Shown: positions 26,340 to 34,816 of the stretch, piece by piece
Numbering within the stretch: position 1 is the first letter of the stretch
How the letters are laid out: the number at the start of each line of letters is the position of its first letter
NCBI GenBank assembly: GCA_963205455.1
Contig: CAUJJL010000196.1
Span: forward strand, 1 to 64,000
DNA length: 64,000 bases
Origin: Verrucomicrobiota bacterium
GTDB lineage: Bacteria > Verrucomicrobiota > Verrucomicrobiia > Opitutales > Opitutaceae
Direction of reading: 5' to 3'
Translations under genes and position numbers: made by a program
Notes under the pieces: generated by a model
The model's input: the letters and a program-made list of their open reading frames with translations, nothing else
Told to the model about the DNA's origin: nothing
The model's database searches: none

Positions 26340-28619
26340 TCAGGTGCCTGCGGGCGATGACTCCAGCCAGTTTCGGAAATCGCGAAGCTGATCCAGGGAA
26401 CCCAGGCCGAGAAGACGATCGCCGGGTTTCAGGACTTCGGTGGCCTGGGGTACGAGGATCTGCGTTCCGTTGCGCCCGATGCCGAGCACGCGAACTCCTG
26501 TCTTGCGAGCGATCTGGAGCTTCCCGAGCGGCACGCCAGTCGGACCATCTTCGGGCACGGTGAATGAATCGAGCACCGCCCGGTCGAAGTCGCCGTGATG
26601 GTGCTTTTCCTCTTCCTGTCCACCGAGGAATGCCGATGCCTTTTCGATCTGGGATGGCACGCCAAGCAGAAGAAGTTTGTCGCCTGCGAAGCAGGAGAGA
26701 TCGGGCGAGGGGTGCGGGATGACGAAATCGTTGCGCTCAACCTCAACCACGAAGCAGCCGAACCGGGACGGGATCTGAAGCTCCGAGAGGGAGCTTCCCG
26801 CGTAGCTGGCACCTGGTGGAACGGTGCATTCATGCAACTGGAGATCCCAGGCCTCTAGTCCCTGAGCGAGAGATTCACGATTTGTTCCGCCCTCGATTCC
26901 GGTGGTTGTGCCCTGACCCGCAAGCACCTCATTCATGGAATGCTGCCAGGTGCTGTGCCAATAGATGAGTTTTCTGGAGAATACCGCTATGATTGCGATG
27001 GCTGCGATTCCAAGGAAGAGCCAGCCCAGGGGACTCAACCTCACCGGAAACAAGGCATAAAGAAACGAGCCAAGTGCGACGGCCGCAGCCATGCGAAGGC
27101 TCGTCCGGATAAAGCGTGGTGTCAGCGTGGGCATGTGCCAGGCTTCGGCCACGATGGCAGCAAGGGCGCCGATGTTCCGCCAGGCGGCAAACAAGGGAAT
27201 CAGGACGAGCAGCCCGATTCCAATCCAGTAGGCTATCCGTAGAGGGGTGATGCCCAGCATCGATGCGAGCATCGTCTGTTCCAGACGCAGCAGCAGGGGT
27301 TGCGAGAAGATGAGGACCCCGGCGACGAACAGGATCTCAACCGCAACCTGCACAAGACGGCTGCGTATCAACTTCCATGCGAGAGGAGCCGTATCGCGGT
27401 TGGCAAGGTGATGGAGCCAGCTCTGATAGGCTGCGATGAAGCGTGAGACGGGCGCAGGCTCCACAGCGTCGAGGAAACGCAAGATGGGTCCCGCGAAACG
27501 ATTGAGAATCGGGGTGGCCAGCACGGTTAGGACTGAAAGTCCAACGGAGAGCGGATAGAACGACACCGGAAGGACGGCTGCCGCGATACCGGCCTGGGCG
27601 ATGATGAAGGTAAATTCTCCGAGGGGAGTGAGCAGCAGCCCGCCTCGTCGCGCCTGTTGCGGAGGCACGCCTACGAGCATGAGGGCGATGCCACAGGCGA
27701 TCGGGCGCACGAGCAGGGAGAAAAGGCTGAGAGCCAGCACTGGCAGCCAGATGTCCTTCAGCATGCGGACATCGATCATCATGCCGATGGATACGAAGAA
27801 GACGCTTCCAAAGAGATTGCGCAGACTGCCAAACGATTCCTCGATCGTTTGTTTTTGCGGCATTTCCGCCATGAGTGCGCCGAAAAGGAATGCGCCCAGA
27901 GCGATGGAGTAGCCAGCCTTGATCGCGGCAAGCGAAAGCAGGAAAAGCACGCCAGCGACCACGAGAGTCTGCAGTTCGGTATCGGCCTTCCTTTCAAGCC
28001 AGCGCAGGAGCCACGGAAGCAGCAGGAGCCCGAGGCAGACAAACAGGACGACAAAGGCTGTGAGCCCGGTGAGTACGGTACCGAGGCCGACCGACTTGTG
28101 TGCACCCTGCGTGGCCAGGACGGTCAGCATGATGACGGCGACCACGTCCTCCACGATCGTGATGGCAAGGGCCATCTGCGCGGCGCGATCGTGGTTGAGC
28201 TTCAGTTCGCTCATGATTTTCGCGATGACCGCTGAGCTGGAGACCATCAGCATGGCCGCGACAAACAGGCTGTGCAGAGGCGTCCATTCAAGCACCCGAC
28301 CGAGCAGCAGGGTGAACGCGAGCATGAAGAAGGCCCCGATGAAGGTCGCCATGATGATCGGCAGCCCCATGCGCCGCAGTTTCGACAGGCTCAGTTCAAG
28401 CCCGATCGAGAACATGAGGAAGACCAGTCCCACCTGGGAGAGCTGCGCAATATGCTCGGTATCCTCGATCAGCGAGAACGGCAGGTAGGGCCCGATGGCA
28501 ATGCCGGCGAGGAGATAGCCGACGATGGCCGACAATCCGACCCGCTTGCAGAGCATGCCTGCGAGACCGGCTGCCAGCAGCAGGATGACAAAGTCGTGAA
28601 CGAGCGTAAAGTGATCCAT
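26340..28619 (-). CDS. KefB-type cation:proton antiporter with two C-terminal RCK_C-like domains
   Basis: 759 residues from ATG 28619; the frame upstream of it is not family-like. The first ~385 residues are a CPA2 monovalent cation/H+ exchanger with about 12 helices (MLCKRVGLSAIVGYLLAGIA, FSIGLELSLSKLRRMGLP, ALGAFLFGALMAEMP). Two or three further helices with a mechanosensitive-like flavour follow at about 430-570. The soluble tail has two TrkA-C/RCK_C-like modules (LQLHECTVPPGASYAGSSLS and LDSFTVPEDGPTGVPLGKLQ, each ending GDKLLLLG or GDRLLGLG). No Rossmann RCK_N/TrkA-N domain is seen, which differs from E. coli KefB/KefC. It likely exports K+ or Na+ in exchange for protons, gated by a ligand on the RCK_C pair. 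Confidence 0.88.
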   Translation of the reverse strand: MDHFTLVHDFVILLLAAGLAGMLCKRVGLSAIVGYLLAGIAIGPYLPFSLIEDTEHIAQLSQVGLVFLMFSIGLELSLSKLRRMGLPIIMATFIGAFFMLAFTLLLGRVLEWTPLHSLFVAAMLMVSSSAVIAKIMSELKLNHDRAAQMALAITIVEDVVAVIMLTVLATQGAHKSVGLGTVLTGLTAFVVLFVCLGLLLLPWLLRWLERKADTELQTLVVAGVLFLLSLAAIKAGYSIALGAFLFGALMAEMPQKQTIEESFGSLRNLFGSVFFVSIGMMIDVRMLKDIWLPVLALSLFSLLVRPIACGIALMLVGVPPQQARRGGLLLTPLGEFTFIIAQAGIAAAVLPVSFYPLSVGLSVLTVLATPILNRFAGPILRFLDAVEPAPVSRFIAAYQSWLHHLANRDTAPLAWKLIRSRLVQVAVEILFVAGVLIFSQPLLLRLEQTMLASMLGITPLRIAYWIGIGLLVLIPLFAAWRNIGALAAIVAEAWHMPTLTPRFIRTSLRMAAAVALGSFLYALFPVRLSPLGWLFLGIAAIAIIAVFSRKLIYWHSTWQHSMNEVLAGQGTTTGIEGGTNRESLAQGLEAWDLQLHECTVPPGASYAGSSLSELQIPSRFGCFVVEVERNDFVIPHPSPDLSCFAGDKLLLLGVPSQIEKASAFLGGQEEEKHHHGDFDRAVLDSFTVPEDGPTGVPLGKLQIARKTGVRVLGIGRNGTQILVPQATEVLKPGDRLLGLGSLDQLRDFRNWLESSPAGT

Positions 28620-28859
28620 GAGCGATTGTGCGACGCGACCCGTTCGGCAGCGGGTACCTCTTTTGTTACGCAAAAGGGGAAGAAGCCCCGGCCATGGTGC
28701 AACTCCTTTCGACGGCCGCGTGTCTCACGGAGATGGCATGGCACACGCGACCTCCAGGATCACGACGGGCGAAAACCCTCGAACAGGCGTATGGCGAAAG
28801 GGTGATGCCCGGCGTTCCCTGCTACCCATCAGGGTATGTGCGGGCCTGTCGAAGTCGGC

Positions 28860-29282
28860 TTAGTGCAGCGGAGACGCCGACGGCTTCGAGGCCGCGGCAT
28901 GGCTTTGCATGACGCGGTGAAGCTTCAATTGGCGGACACCCCCTGGGGTTGTCCAGTTGACAACATCGCCGACGCGGAAACCAATGAGAGCGGTGCCGAT
29001 CGGAGCCAGAATTGAAAGCCGCTTTTGTTCGATATTGGCCTGATCGGGAAACGTGAGGGTATATTCCTCGACCTCGCCGCTACCGAGATCCTCGAACTGG
29101 ACGGTCGATCCCATGGTGACAACATCGTCAGGAAGCGCCGAGGGTTCGACGACGATGGCGCGGTCGAGTTCTTCGCGGAGCTTGTGGAGGGATGCCGTGG
29201 CATTAGAGCGCAGCGCAGCCGAAAGGAGGAGGCGCAGCTTTGAATGATCCTCGCTGGAAATATAGATGGATGTCGTGTTCAT
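28860..29282 (-). CDS. rnk: GreA/Rnk-like transcription factor (nucleoside diphosphate kinase regulator)
   Basis: 140 residues from ATG 29282. Rnk is a GreA-fold protein binding the RNA polymerase secondary channel. The N-terminus (IYISSEDHSKLRLLLSAALR, then LHKLREELDRAIVV) is the short Rnk-type coiled coil. The C-terminal FKBP-like part has MGSTVQFEDLGSGEVEEYTL, LSILAPIGTALIGFRVGDVV and VRQLKLHRV. It is too short for GreA or GreB (about 158 residues) and matches Rnk length. It stands alone, 240 bp upstream of the antiporter. Confidence 0.88.
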   Translation of the reverse strand: MNTTSIYISSEDHSKLRLLLSAALRSNATASLHKLREELDRAIVVEPSALPDDVVTMGSTVQFEDLGSGEVEEYTLTFPDQANIEQKRLSILAPIGTALIGFRVGDVVNWTTPGGVRQLKLHRVMQSHAAASKPSASPLH

Positions 29283-29853
29283 GATGATTTTGTGATTCGT
29301 GATTGGATTGTTGCCGACCGTATCCGCGAAGGCGCGGGACGAATGGCTGAAAATGAATTTGGGATCTTGAAGCGGATCTTGGAGCTTCAAGTGAATCCTG
29401 CAGTGATCACGTTGCGAAGTAGGGGGAATTGCAGATGCATGGGCATCCGCGGAGGTCGACAGGGTTGGGATGAAAGTGACTCGCCCGGTGCCGTGCTTCA
29501 GGTCTGCGCACGTGCCGGGTTCGTGCTGACCGTCAGTTCGCGGCGCCGGGCTGCGCGGGGCAGATAGGCAACGCCGCGCCCGCCGCCAGTTGCTGGCGGG
29601 CTTCGAGAGGTGCGTTCCGTTGCTTGAATGGGTTCACTTCGAAACATCTGTGTTTCTGCCTCAATTGTTGTCAAGCCTTCGAGGCTGAATCAGCGGGACA
29701 TCCCTGGATACTTTCCAGAACAGTCGCGCAACCGCGTACGCCATCAATCGCGGATGATGGCCGGCTTGCCAGCCCCGTTCAGACTTGTCAGCATGGTCAT
29801 CTCGGGAACGATTCTTCCAGCGGGATTGCGGCAGTTCTCTCTTCAGCTTCATC
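29283..29853. other. 571-bp divergent intergenic region
   Basis: It lies between the divergent rnk and VCBS genes and holds no convincing gene. A G+C-rich hairpin with a bulge occurs at 29578-29601 (GCCCGCC GCCAG, loop TTG, CTGGC GGGC). A run near 29370-29395 has GATCTTGAAGCGGATCTTGG with local repetition. Promoters for both flanking genes should be here, but I could not place a convincing -35/-10 pair. Confidence 0.4.
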
Positions 29854-31074
29854 ATGACACACCCCTTGCCTTCACCTGTTTATCGCCCGGCAACCTTGTC
29901 CGCTGCCTTTGTTTTCTTCGTGGCCTGCGCCGCGGCCGCCACACCCTCGCACCGGCGACTCCAGCTTGACGATAAATTCTATGCCGAAGGCGCCGCCTTT
30001 GCCGATTTGAATCGCGACGGCTCCATGGACGTCGTTGCAGGCCCGTATTGGTATGAAGGACCATCGTACAAGACGCGTCATGAGATTTATGAACCCAAGC
30101 CTTATGATCCACTGAAGTATTCGGAGAATTTCATCGCTGCGGCAAGTGATGTGGATGGAGATGGGTGGACGGATGTCGTTGTCATCGGTTTCCCCGGAGC
30201 AGATGCATCCTGGTATCGCAATCCGGGCAGAAACGCGGGGCATTGGCCCAGGCATCACGCTCATTCGCCGGTCGACAATGAGTCGGCGATGTACGTTGAC
30301 CTTACCGGTGATGGTCGGCCTGAAATCGTATGCTCCTCTGGTGGAAAGTACGGATATGCGACGCCCGATCCGGAAGATCCAACGCGTGCCTGGATTTTTC
30401 ACCCCATTTCCACGCATTCCAAGGCGTTCCAGCGCTTCACGCATGGTCTGGGTGTGGGTGATGTGGATGGGGACGGCAGGAGCGACCTCCTTGAGCGAGG
30501 AGGCTGGTGGCAGCATCCGGTTTCGCTCGCAAATGACCCCGCTTGGAGGAATCACCCGTTTGCCTTTGCGAAGGCGGGCGGCGCCCAAATGGAGGTGACT
30601 GATATCAATGGCGATGGCCTTCCTGACGTTGTGACCTCGAAGGAAGCCCATGGATATGGGCTCTCCTGGTTTGAACAGGTGCGCGGGGCGGATGGTGAAA
30701 TCACATTCCGGGAGCACGCGATCCTTCCGGAAGAGGCCGATAAGAAATTCAAGGGCGTACAGTTTTCGCAGCTTCACGCGGTTGTGCTTGCCGATGTGAA
30801 CGGCGACGGTGTCCTCGACATCGTCACGGGAAAGCGCTGGTGGGCGCATGGCCCGGACAAGGACCCCGATCCCATGGGAACGCCCGTGGTCCATGCGTTC
30901 ATTGTCGGCAAAGGCGCTGGAGGAGCCGTTACGTTTTCACCGGTGCTGATTGATGACGCGAGTGGCATTGGCACGCAGTTTGATGCGCGCGATGTGAACG
31001 GCGACAAGCGCGCGGACTTCGCAATCTCCAACAAGCGCGGGACGTTTGTGCTGCTGTCCGCCCTGGCGCGCTAG
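29854..31074 (+). CDS. Secreted FG-GAP/VCBS repeat protein
   Basis: 406 residues from ATG 29854. An N-terminal signal segment (TLSAAFVFFVACAAAATPS) is followed by several VCBS/FG-GAP repeats with the calcium-type loop D-x-N-x-D-G, e.g. FADLNRDGSMDVVAGPYW, VDGDGWTDVVVIGFPG, LTGDGRPEIVCSSGG, VDGDGRSDLLERGG, INGDGLPDVVTSKEA and VNGDGVLDIVTGKRW. It forms an integrin-like beta-propeller. In Verrucomicrobia and Planctomycetes these are common exported proteins next to sugar-dehydrogenase-like genes, as here. Function unknown. Confidence 0.88.
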   Translation: MTHPLPSPVYRPATLSAAFVFFVACAAAATPSHRRLQLDDKFYAEGAAFADLNRDGSMDVVAGPYWYEGPSYKTRHEIYEPKPYDPLKYSENFIAAASDVDGDGWTDVVVIGFPGADASWYRNPGRNAGHWPRHHAHSPVDNESAMYVDLTGDGRPEIVCSSGGKYGYATPDPEDPTRAWIFHPISTHSKAFQRFTHGLGVGDVDGDGRSDLLERGGWWQHPVSLANDPAWRNHPFAFAKAGGAQMEVTDINGDGLPDVVTSKEAHGYGLSWFEQVRGADGEITFREHAILPEEADKKFKGVQFSQLHAVVLADVNGDGVLDIVTGKRWWAHGPDKDPDPMGTPVVHAFIVGKGAGGAVTFSPVLIDDASGIGTQFDARDVNGDKRADFAISNKRGTFVLLSALAR

Positions 31075-31201
31075 TGTGCTTTGCCGTGTGTTGGATGGTC
31101 ATGGCTATCTTGTCTGTGGCCTTGCCGCCCAACGCCCGATTTTAGAGCAGCCGAATCGAAATTTGGCTGGTTCCCGGAGTGGGCTGCGTTAGAAGGAATT
31201 C

Positions 31202-32515
31202 ATGAACCCCCTCAATCGACGCCAGTTTCTTGGCACTGTTGCGGCTGGAGCCGCGGCGGTTTCACCCGTTCGGTCTTTGATTGCCCAGGCCTCCTCCCCT
31301 TCGTCGGATCCATCCGCGCCGCGCAAGGTGAAGGTGGGGCTAATTGGTGCTGGCTGGTGGGGCATGATCAATGCCCGTGCGGCATTCAAGGCGGGCGGGG
31401 TGGAGGTGCTGGCCATCTGTGACATCGACAGCGAGCATTTGGAAAAGAGTGCCGAGGAAATCGAGAAGCTGCAGGGATCGCGTCCGAAGACCTTCAAGCT
31501 CTATGCCGAGCTGCTCGAAACACCAGGCATGGAGGCGGTCATCATTTCAACTCCGCCCCAGTGGCATGCACTGCCTTTTCTGGCCGCGCTCAGCAAAGGG
31601 ATGCACATTTACCTGGAAAAGCCGGTATCCTACGACGTGCGTGAAGGCCGTGCGATGGTGGAGGCCGCGGCGAAGCGTCCGCATCAGGTCGTACAGGTTG
31701 GATTTCAGCGTCGGCAAAGCGCGGCCTTCAAAGCGGTCAAGCAGTTCATTGCGGACGGCAATCTTGGCCGGGTGGTGCAGGCCGAGGCCCAGATCAACGC
31801 GAAGGTGGGGCTTAAGGATCCGACGCACACGTCGCCGCCGCCGAGCCTCGACTGGGACCTCTGGTGTGGTCCTGGCCCACTGATTCCCTACAGTCAGCAG
31901 GTGGGACACATCAGTTGGCGCCTCGAAGAGGCCTACGGGCAGGGGCACCTGTACGACTGGGGCATTCACATGATCGATGCCGCACGGGTGATTCTCGATC
32001 TATCCGCGCCAAAGACCATTGGAGCGGCGGGAGGACTCTATCAGCTCAAGGGACGGATCACCACGCCCGACACCATGACCGCGCACCTTGAGTATGACCG
32101 ATGCCCCGTCAGTTGGCGGCATCGCATCTGGGGCTCCGAGGAATACACGCCGGAGATCAATATCGGGGTCACCTTCTTCGGAGAAAAGGGAACCGTTTGG
32201 GTGAACGACAACCGTTGGGTGCACGTGCCAAGTGCGAAGGGAGCTGAAAGGGTCGTGACCGACATCAAGACCGATACGGGACCGGCGCATGTGGGTGAGT
32301 TTCTCAACGCGGTGCGCGGAAAAGGGAAAGCAAGCTGCACGATCGCAGACGCCCATCTTTCAACGACAGCGGTGAAACTCGCGATGATTGCCCTCAAGGT
32401 GGGAGATCGGCTCACGTGGGACAGCGCCAAGGAGCAGATTGTCGGAAACCGGGCCGCATCGGTTTACCTGAAGCGCGACTACCGGGCGCCTTGGAAACAT
32501 CCCTACGTGGCTTGA
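31202..32515 (+). CDS. Gfo/Idh/MocA family oxidoreductase, Tat-exported
   Basis: 437 residues; ATG 31202 has AAGGA 5 bp upstream. The N-terminus NRRQFLGTVAAGAAAVSP is a twin-arginine signal. The Rossmann domain opens with KVKVGLIGAGWWGMINARAA. The conserved EKP is in IYLEKPVSYDVREGRAMVEA, and the C-terminal domain includes YDWGIHMIDAARVILDLSAP, with the His/Asp often used in catalysis. Such enzymes oxidise sugars or inositols using tightly bound NAD(P). Tat export with cofactor is common in this phylum. The substrate is unknown. Confidence 0.9.
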   Translation: MNPLNRRQFLGTVAAGAAAVSPVRSLIAQASSPSSDPSAPRKVKVGLIGAGWWGMINARAAFKAGGVEVLAICDIDSEHLEKSAEEIEKLQGSRPKTFKLYAELLETPGMEAVIISTPPQWHALPFLAALSKGMHIYLEKPVSYDVREGRAMVEAAAKRPHQVVQVGFQRRQSAAFKAVKQFIADGNLGRVVQAEAQINAKVGLKDPTHTSPPPSLDWDLWCGPGPLIPYSQQVGHISWRLEEAYGQGHLYDWGIHMIDAARVILDLSAPKTIGAAGGLYQLKGRITTPDTMTAHLEYDRCPVSWRHRIWGSEEYTPEINIGVTFFGEKGTVWVNDNRWVHVPSAKGAERVVTDIKTDTGPAHVGEFLNAVRGKGKASCTIADAHLSTTAVKLAMIALKVGDRLTWDSAKEQIVGNRAASVYLKRDYRAPWKHPYVA

Positions 32516-32533
32516 TGTGGCGGTGCCCGACCA

Positions 32534-32563
32534 CAAAAAATGCCGCCCGGTGAGGGGCGGCAT
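32534..32563 (-). terminator. Rho-independent terminator of the Dabb gene
   Basis: On the minus strand the 9-bp stem (ATGCCGCCC/GGGCGGCAT; 32555-32563 with 32540-32548) is followed by a run of six T (32539-32534). It sits just after the Dabb stop codon. Confidence 0.85.
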
Positions 32564-32586
32564 GGAAATGCGGACTCGGCGGCGGA

Positions 32587-32973
32587 TCAGTTCGTGATGT
32601 CGTAGGTCGTGCTGGTCTGGCGGGCCGGTAGATAGGCCTTGTACCAGGCCTTTTGAGCGGGTGAGTCCGTGTAGGCCTTCAGGGCGGCTTCGTCAGCGAA
32701 CTCCATCACGAGAACATGGGTCTTGGCGACCTCGGCACCCTTCGGATTCTGGACCTTGATTGCTCTTGTCCAGACGCGCTTGATACCCGGATATGCCGCG
32801 GGAAGTGCATGCACGCCATCAATGGCGGCCTTGATCTGGTCGGGCGAGGCATCCTTTTTCCAGGCAACCGTCACCACATGGATGACGCTCTTGGGGGAGG
32901 TTTCAGATGCAAAAGAAGCCGTTCCCCCCAGGAGGGCGGCGGCGGCAATGAGGCTCATCAACAGTTTTTTCAT
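32587..32973 (-). CDS. Secreted Dabb (stress-responsive A/B barrel) protein
   Basis: 128 residues from ATG 32973. A signal peptide (KKLLMSLIAAAALLGGTASF) is followed by a Dabb domain: SVIHVVTVAWKKDASPDQIK, then THVLVMEFADEAALKAYTDS. These are small dimeric ferredoxin-like barrels; most have no known activity. The export signal is typical of versions in Verrucomicrobia and Planctomycetes. It ends in a clear terminator. Confidence 0.88.
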   Translation of the reverse strand: MKKLLMSLIAAAALLGGTASFASETSPKSVIHVVTVAWKKDASPDQIKAAIDGVHALPAAYPGIKRVWTRAIKVQNPKGAEVAKTHVLVMEFADEAALKAYTDSPAQKAWYKAYLPARQTSTTYDITN

Positions 32974-33064
32974 TTTTGGAACTCCGTGGACAGTGGTGTT
33001 TCGGGGAGAACCACGGCTCAAACGCGAGCCGCGCTCTCAATGTGCGTTTGTTGATGAGGCAGCA

Positions 33065-34498
33065 ATGGAGTCAACCGCGGACTGGCGTTTTCAAAACGGC
33101 AGATTTCATTCCACTCAAAGAAAGGGGTTGCGGGCCTTCGCCTTCCAACAGCAAGCTGATGGCGTGACGCTCAAACCGTGGAAGTGGCCGCTGGCCAATC
33201 AGATCTTGGCGGGACTGTTGGTCGGTGCTGTGGCCGGGCTCGTTGTCGAGCAGACAGTGACTGATGCGGACACGCTTGCGCAGCTCGACTGGTGGCTGGC
33301 GAATGTCATCAAGCCATTGGGATCGCTGTTCATCCGCATCATTTTCATGATCGTGATCCCGTTGATATTCGCGGCCATTGTCCTCGGGATCGCGGAGATG
33401 GGGGACGTGCGTGAGCTCGGCAAGGTAGGCCTGAAATCCGTCCTGTTCACGCTCCTCCTGGCGGGGTCGAGCGTTTTGCTGGGCCTGTTCCTCGTAAATG
33501 TTCTCTCCCCCGGATCTCACTTGTCGGAAGCGACGAAGAGTGAACTCACGGCAAAGTACGGAGGCGCGGTTGCGCAGAAGGTGGAACAGGGAACCAAGAA
33601 GACTCCTCTGGCGGACACCCTGCTCGCGTTGGTGCCACAGAATCCCCTTCATGAGGCGGTCAACGCGTTCACGCCCAATTATACCGGCGGTGGTCTGATA
33701 TCGGTGATGGTATTCAGCCTCTTTTTTGGCATCGCGATGGCGATGGCGCCTCCGGAACGGATGAAGCCTCTCGTTCAGGTGCTTCAGGGAGTCTTCGAGA
33801 TCTGCATGCGCATCATCGGATTTGCCATGTGGCTTGCTCCGGTGGGTGTCGCGTGCCTTGGCTTCGCGCTGACTTCCACGCTTGGAATTGAGATCATCAA
33901 GAGCCTCGGGTTCTATGTGGGTGTCGTCCTGCTGGGCCTGCTGCTTCACCAGTTCGTCACCTACTCGCTCCTCCTCAAGTTTATCGCAGGCAAGTCGCCG
34001 GTCCAGTTCTTCAAGCAGACGCAGGAGGCAATGATCACCGCGTTCAGCACGTCGTCCAGCAATGCAACCCTTCCGGTGTCGATGCGGGTGGCCGAGGAGA
34101 ACCTTGGGCTGCCCAGAAAAATCAGTCGGTTTGTTCTCACGGTTGGCGCGAGTGCCAACCAGAACGGAACCGCACTCTATGAGGGTGTGACCGTGCTCTT
34201 TCTTGCGCAGGTATTCGGAGTTGATCTGTCGATCGGCCAGCAGGTGGTGGTTGCGCTCATGTGCATCATGGCAGGATTCGGGACCGCGGGTGTGCCGGGT
34301 GGTTCGCTGCCGCTTGTGGTGGGGGTGCTGGTTTCGATTCGCGTGCCGGGGGAGAGCATCGCCATCATTCTGGGAATCGACCGCTTTCTGGACATGGCCC
34401 GCACCACGCTGAATGTGACAGGTGATCTGGTGTGCGCTGTGCTTGTTTCAAAGGGCGAGCGGCAGGGCGGGGTCGAAAATGCTGCATCGGATGGGTAG
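33065..34498 (+). CDS. Dicarboxylate/amino acid:cation symporter (SDF/DAACS family)
   Basis: About 477 residues from ATG 33065, which has GAGG 5 bp upstream. A GTG at 33164 (protein starting MTLKPWKWPL) fits the family N-terminus better, so the first ~33 residues are uncertain. It imports glutamate, aspartate or C4-dicarboxylates with Na+ or H+. About eight helices and two hairpins are visible. Key motifs are the Ser-rich FSTSSSNATLPVSMRVA hairpin, the unwound-helix motif ASANQNGTALYEGVTVLFLA (NxxGT), and GTAGVPGGSLPLVVGVL. There is an unusual ~45-residue insertion at about 130-195. Confidence 0.92.
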   Translation: MESTADWRFQNGRFHSTQRKGLRAFAFQQQADGVTLKPWKWPLANQILAGLLVGAVAGLVVEQTVTDADTLAQLDWWLANVIKPLGSLFIRIIFMIVIPLIFAAIVLGIAEMGDVRELGKVGLKSVLFTLLLAGSSVLLGLFLVNVLSPGSHLSEATKSELTAKYGGAVAQKVEQGTKKTPLADTLLALVPQNPLHEAVNAFTPNYTGGGLISVMVFSLFFGIAMAMAPPERMKPLVQVLQGVFEICMRIIGFAMWLAPVGVACLGFALTSTLGIEIIKSLGFYVGVVLLGLLLHQFVTYSLLLKFIAGKSPVQFFKQTQEAMITAFSTSSSNATLPVSMRVAEENLGLPRKISRFVLTVGASANQNGTALYEGVTVLFLAQVFGVDLSIGQQVVVALMCIMAGFGTAGVPGGSLPLVVGVLVSIRVPGESIAIILGIDRFLDMARTTLNVTGDLVCAVLVSKGERQGGVENAASDG

Positions 34499-34615
34499 GA
34501 AACCCGTAGGTGCGAGTGGGTGATAATGCGGCTGGAAAACCCCTTGTGCTGGACGAATGGATACACAGCATGAGAGGTGCGGAAGCCACCTTCCGCGTAC
34601 GTAAACAATCCCCGC

Positions 34616-34816
34616 ATGAAACCTCTGTTTCATCTTTATGCCATCAATCGCGACGGATTTAGGGTGACGCCCAAGGAGAGCGAGCCCGACCTTTCGCGGG
34701 TATCCCGGCTGGTCAATGAACGCAATCGTTGCCGACAACCCGGAGAAAAGCGCTGGGTTGTCATGGAGATCGATCGCGAGAGCGGCCGGACCCTGAGGGA
34801 ACTCACGTTTTGCTGA
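34616..34816 (+). CDS. Small hypothetical protein
   Basis: 66 residues from ATG 34616, just before a convergent lhgO whose end it overlaps by 14 bp. The protein (MKPLFHLYAINRDGFRVTPK start, WVVMEIDRESGRTLRELTF end) has a balanced composition with charged and hydrophobic residues. I do not recognise it. No strong ribosome-binding site is seen. It could be a real small gene or a chance frame. Confidence 0.4.
   Translation: MKPLFHLYAINRDGFRVTPKESEPDLSRVSRLVNERNRCRQPGEKRWVVMEIDRESGRTLRELTFC

Noticed and set aside
28620..28859. Possible small plus-strand gene between the antiporter and rnk (28628-28912)
   Set aside because: Arg/Pro/Ala-rich translation, no start signal, and it overlaps the rnk 3' end.
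29628..29969. Frame in the divergent gap before the VCBS gene
   Set aside because: It runs into the VCBS gene in another frame and has no recognisable features.
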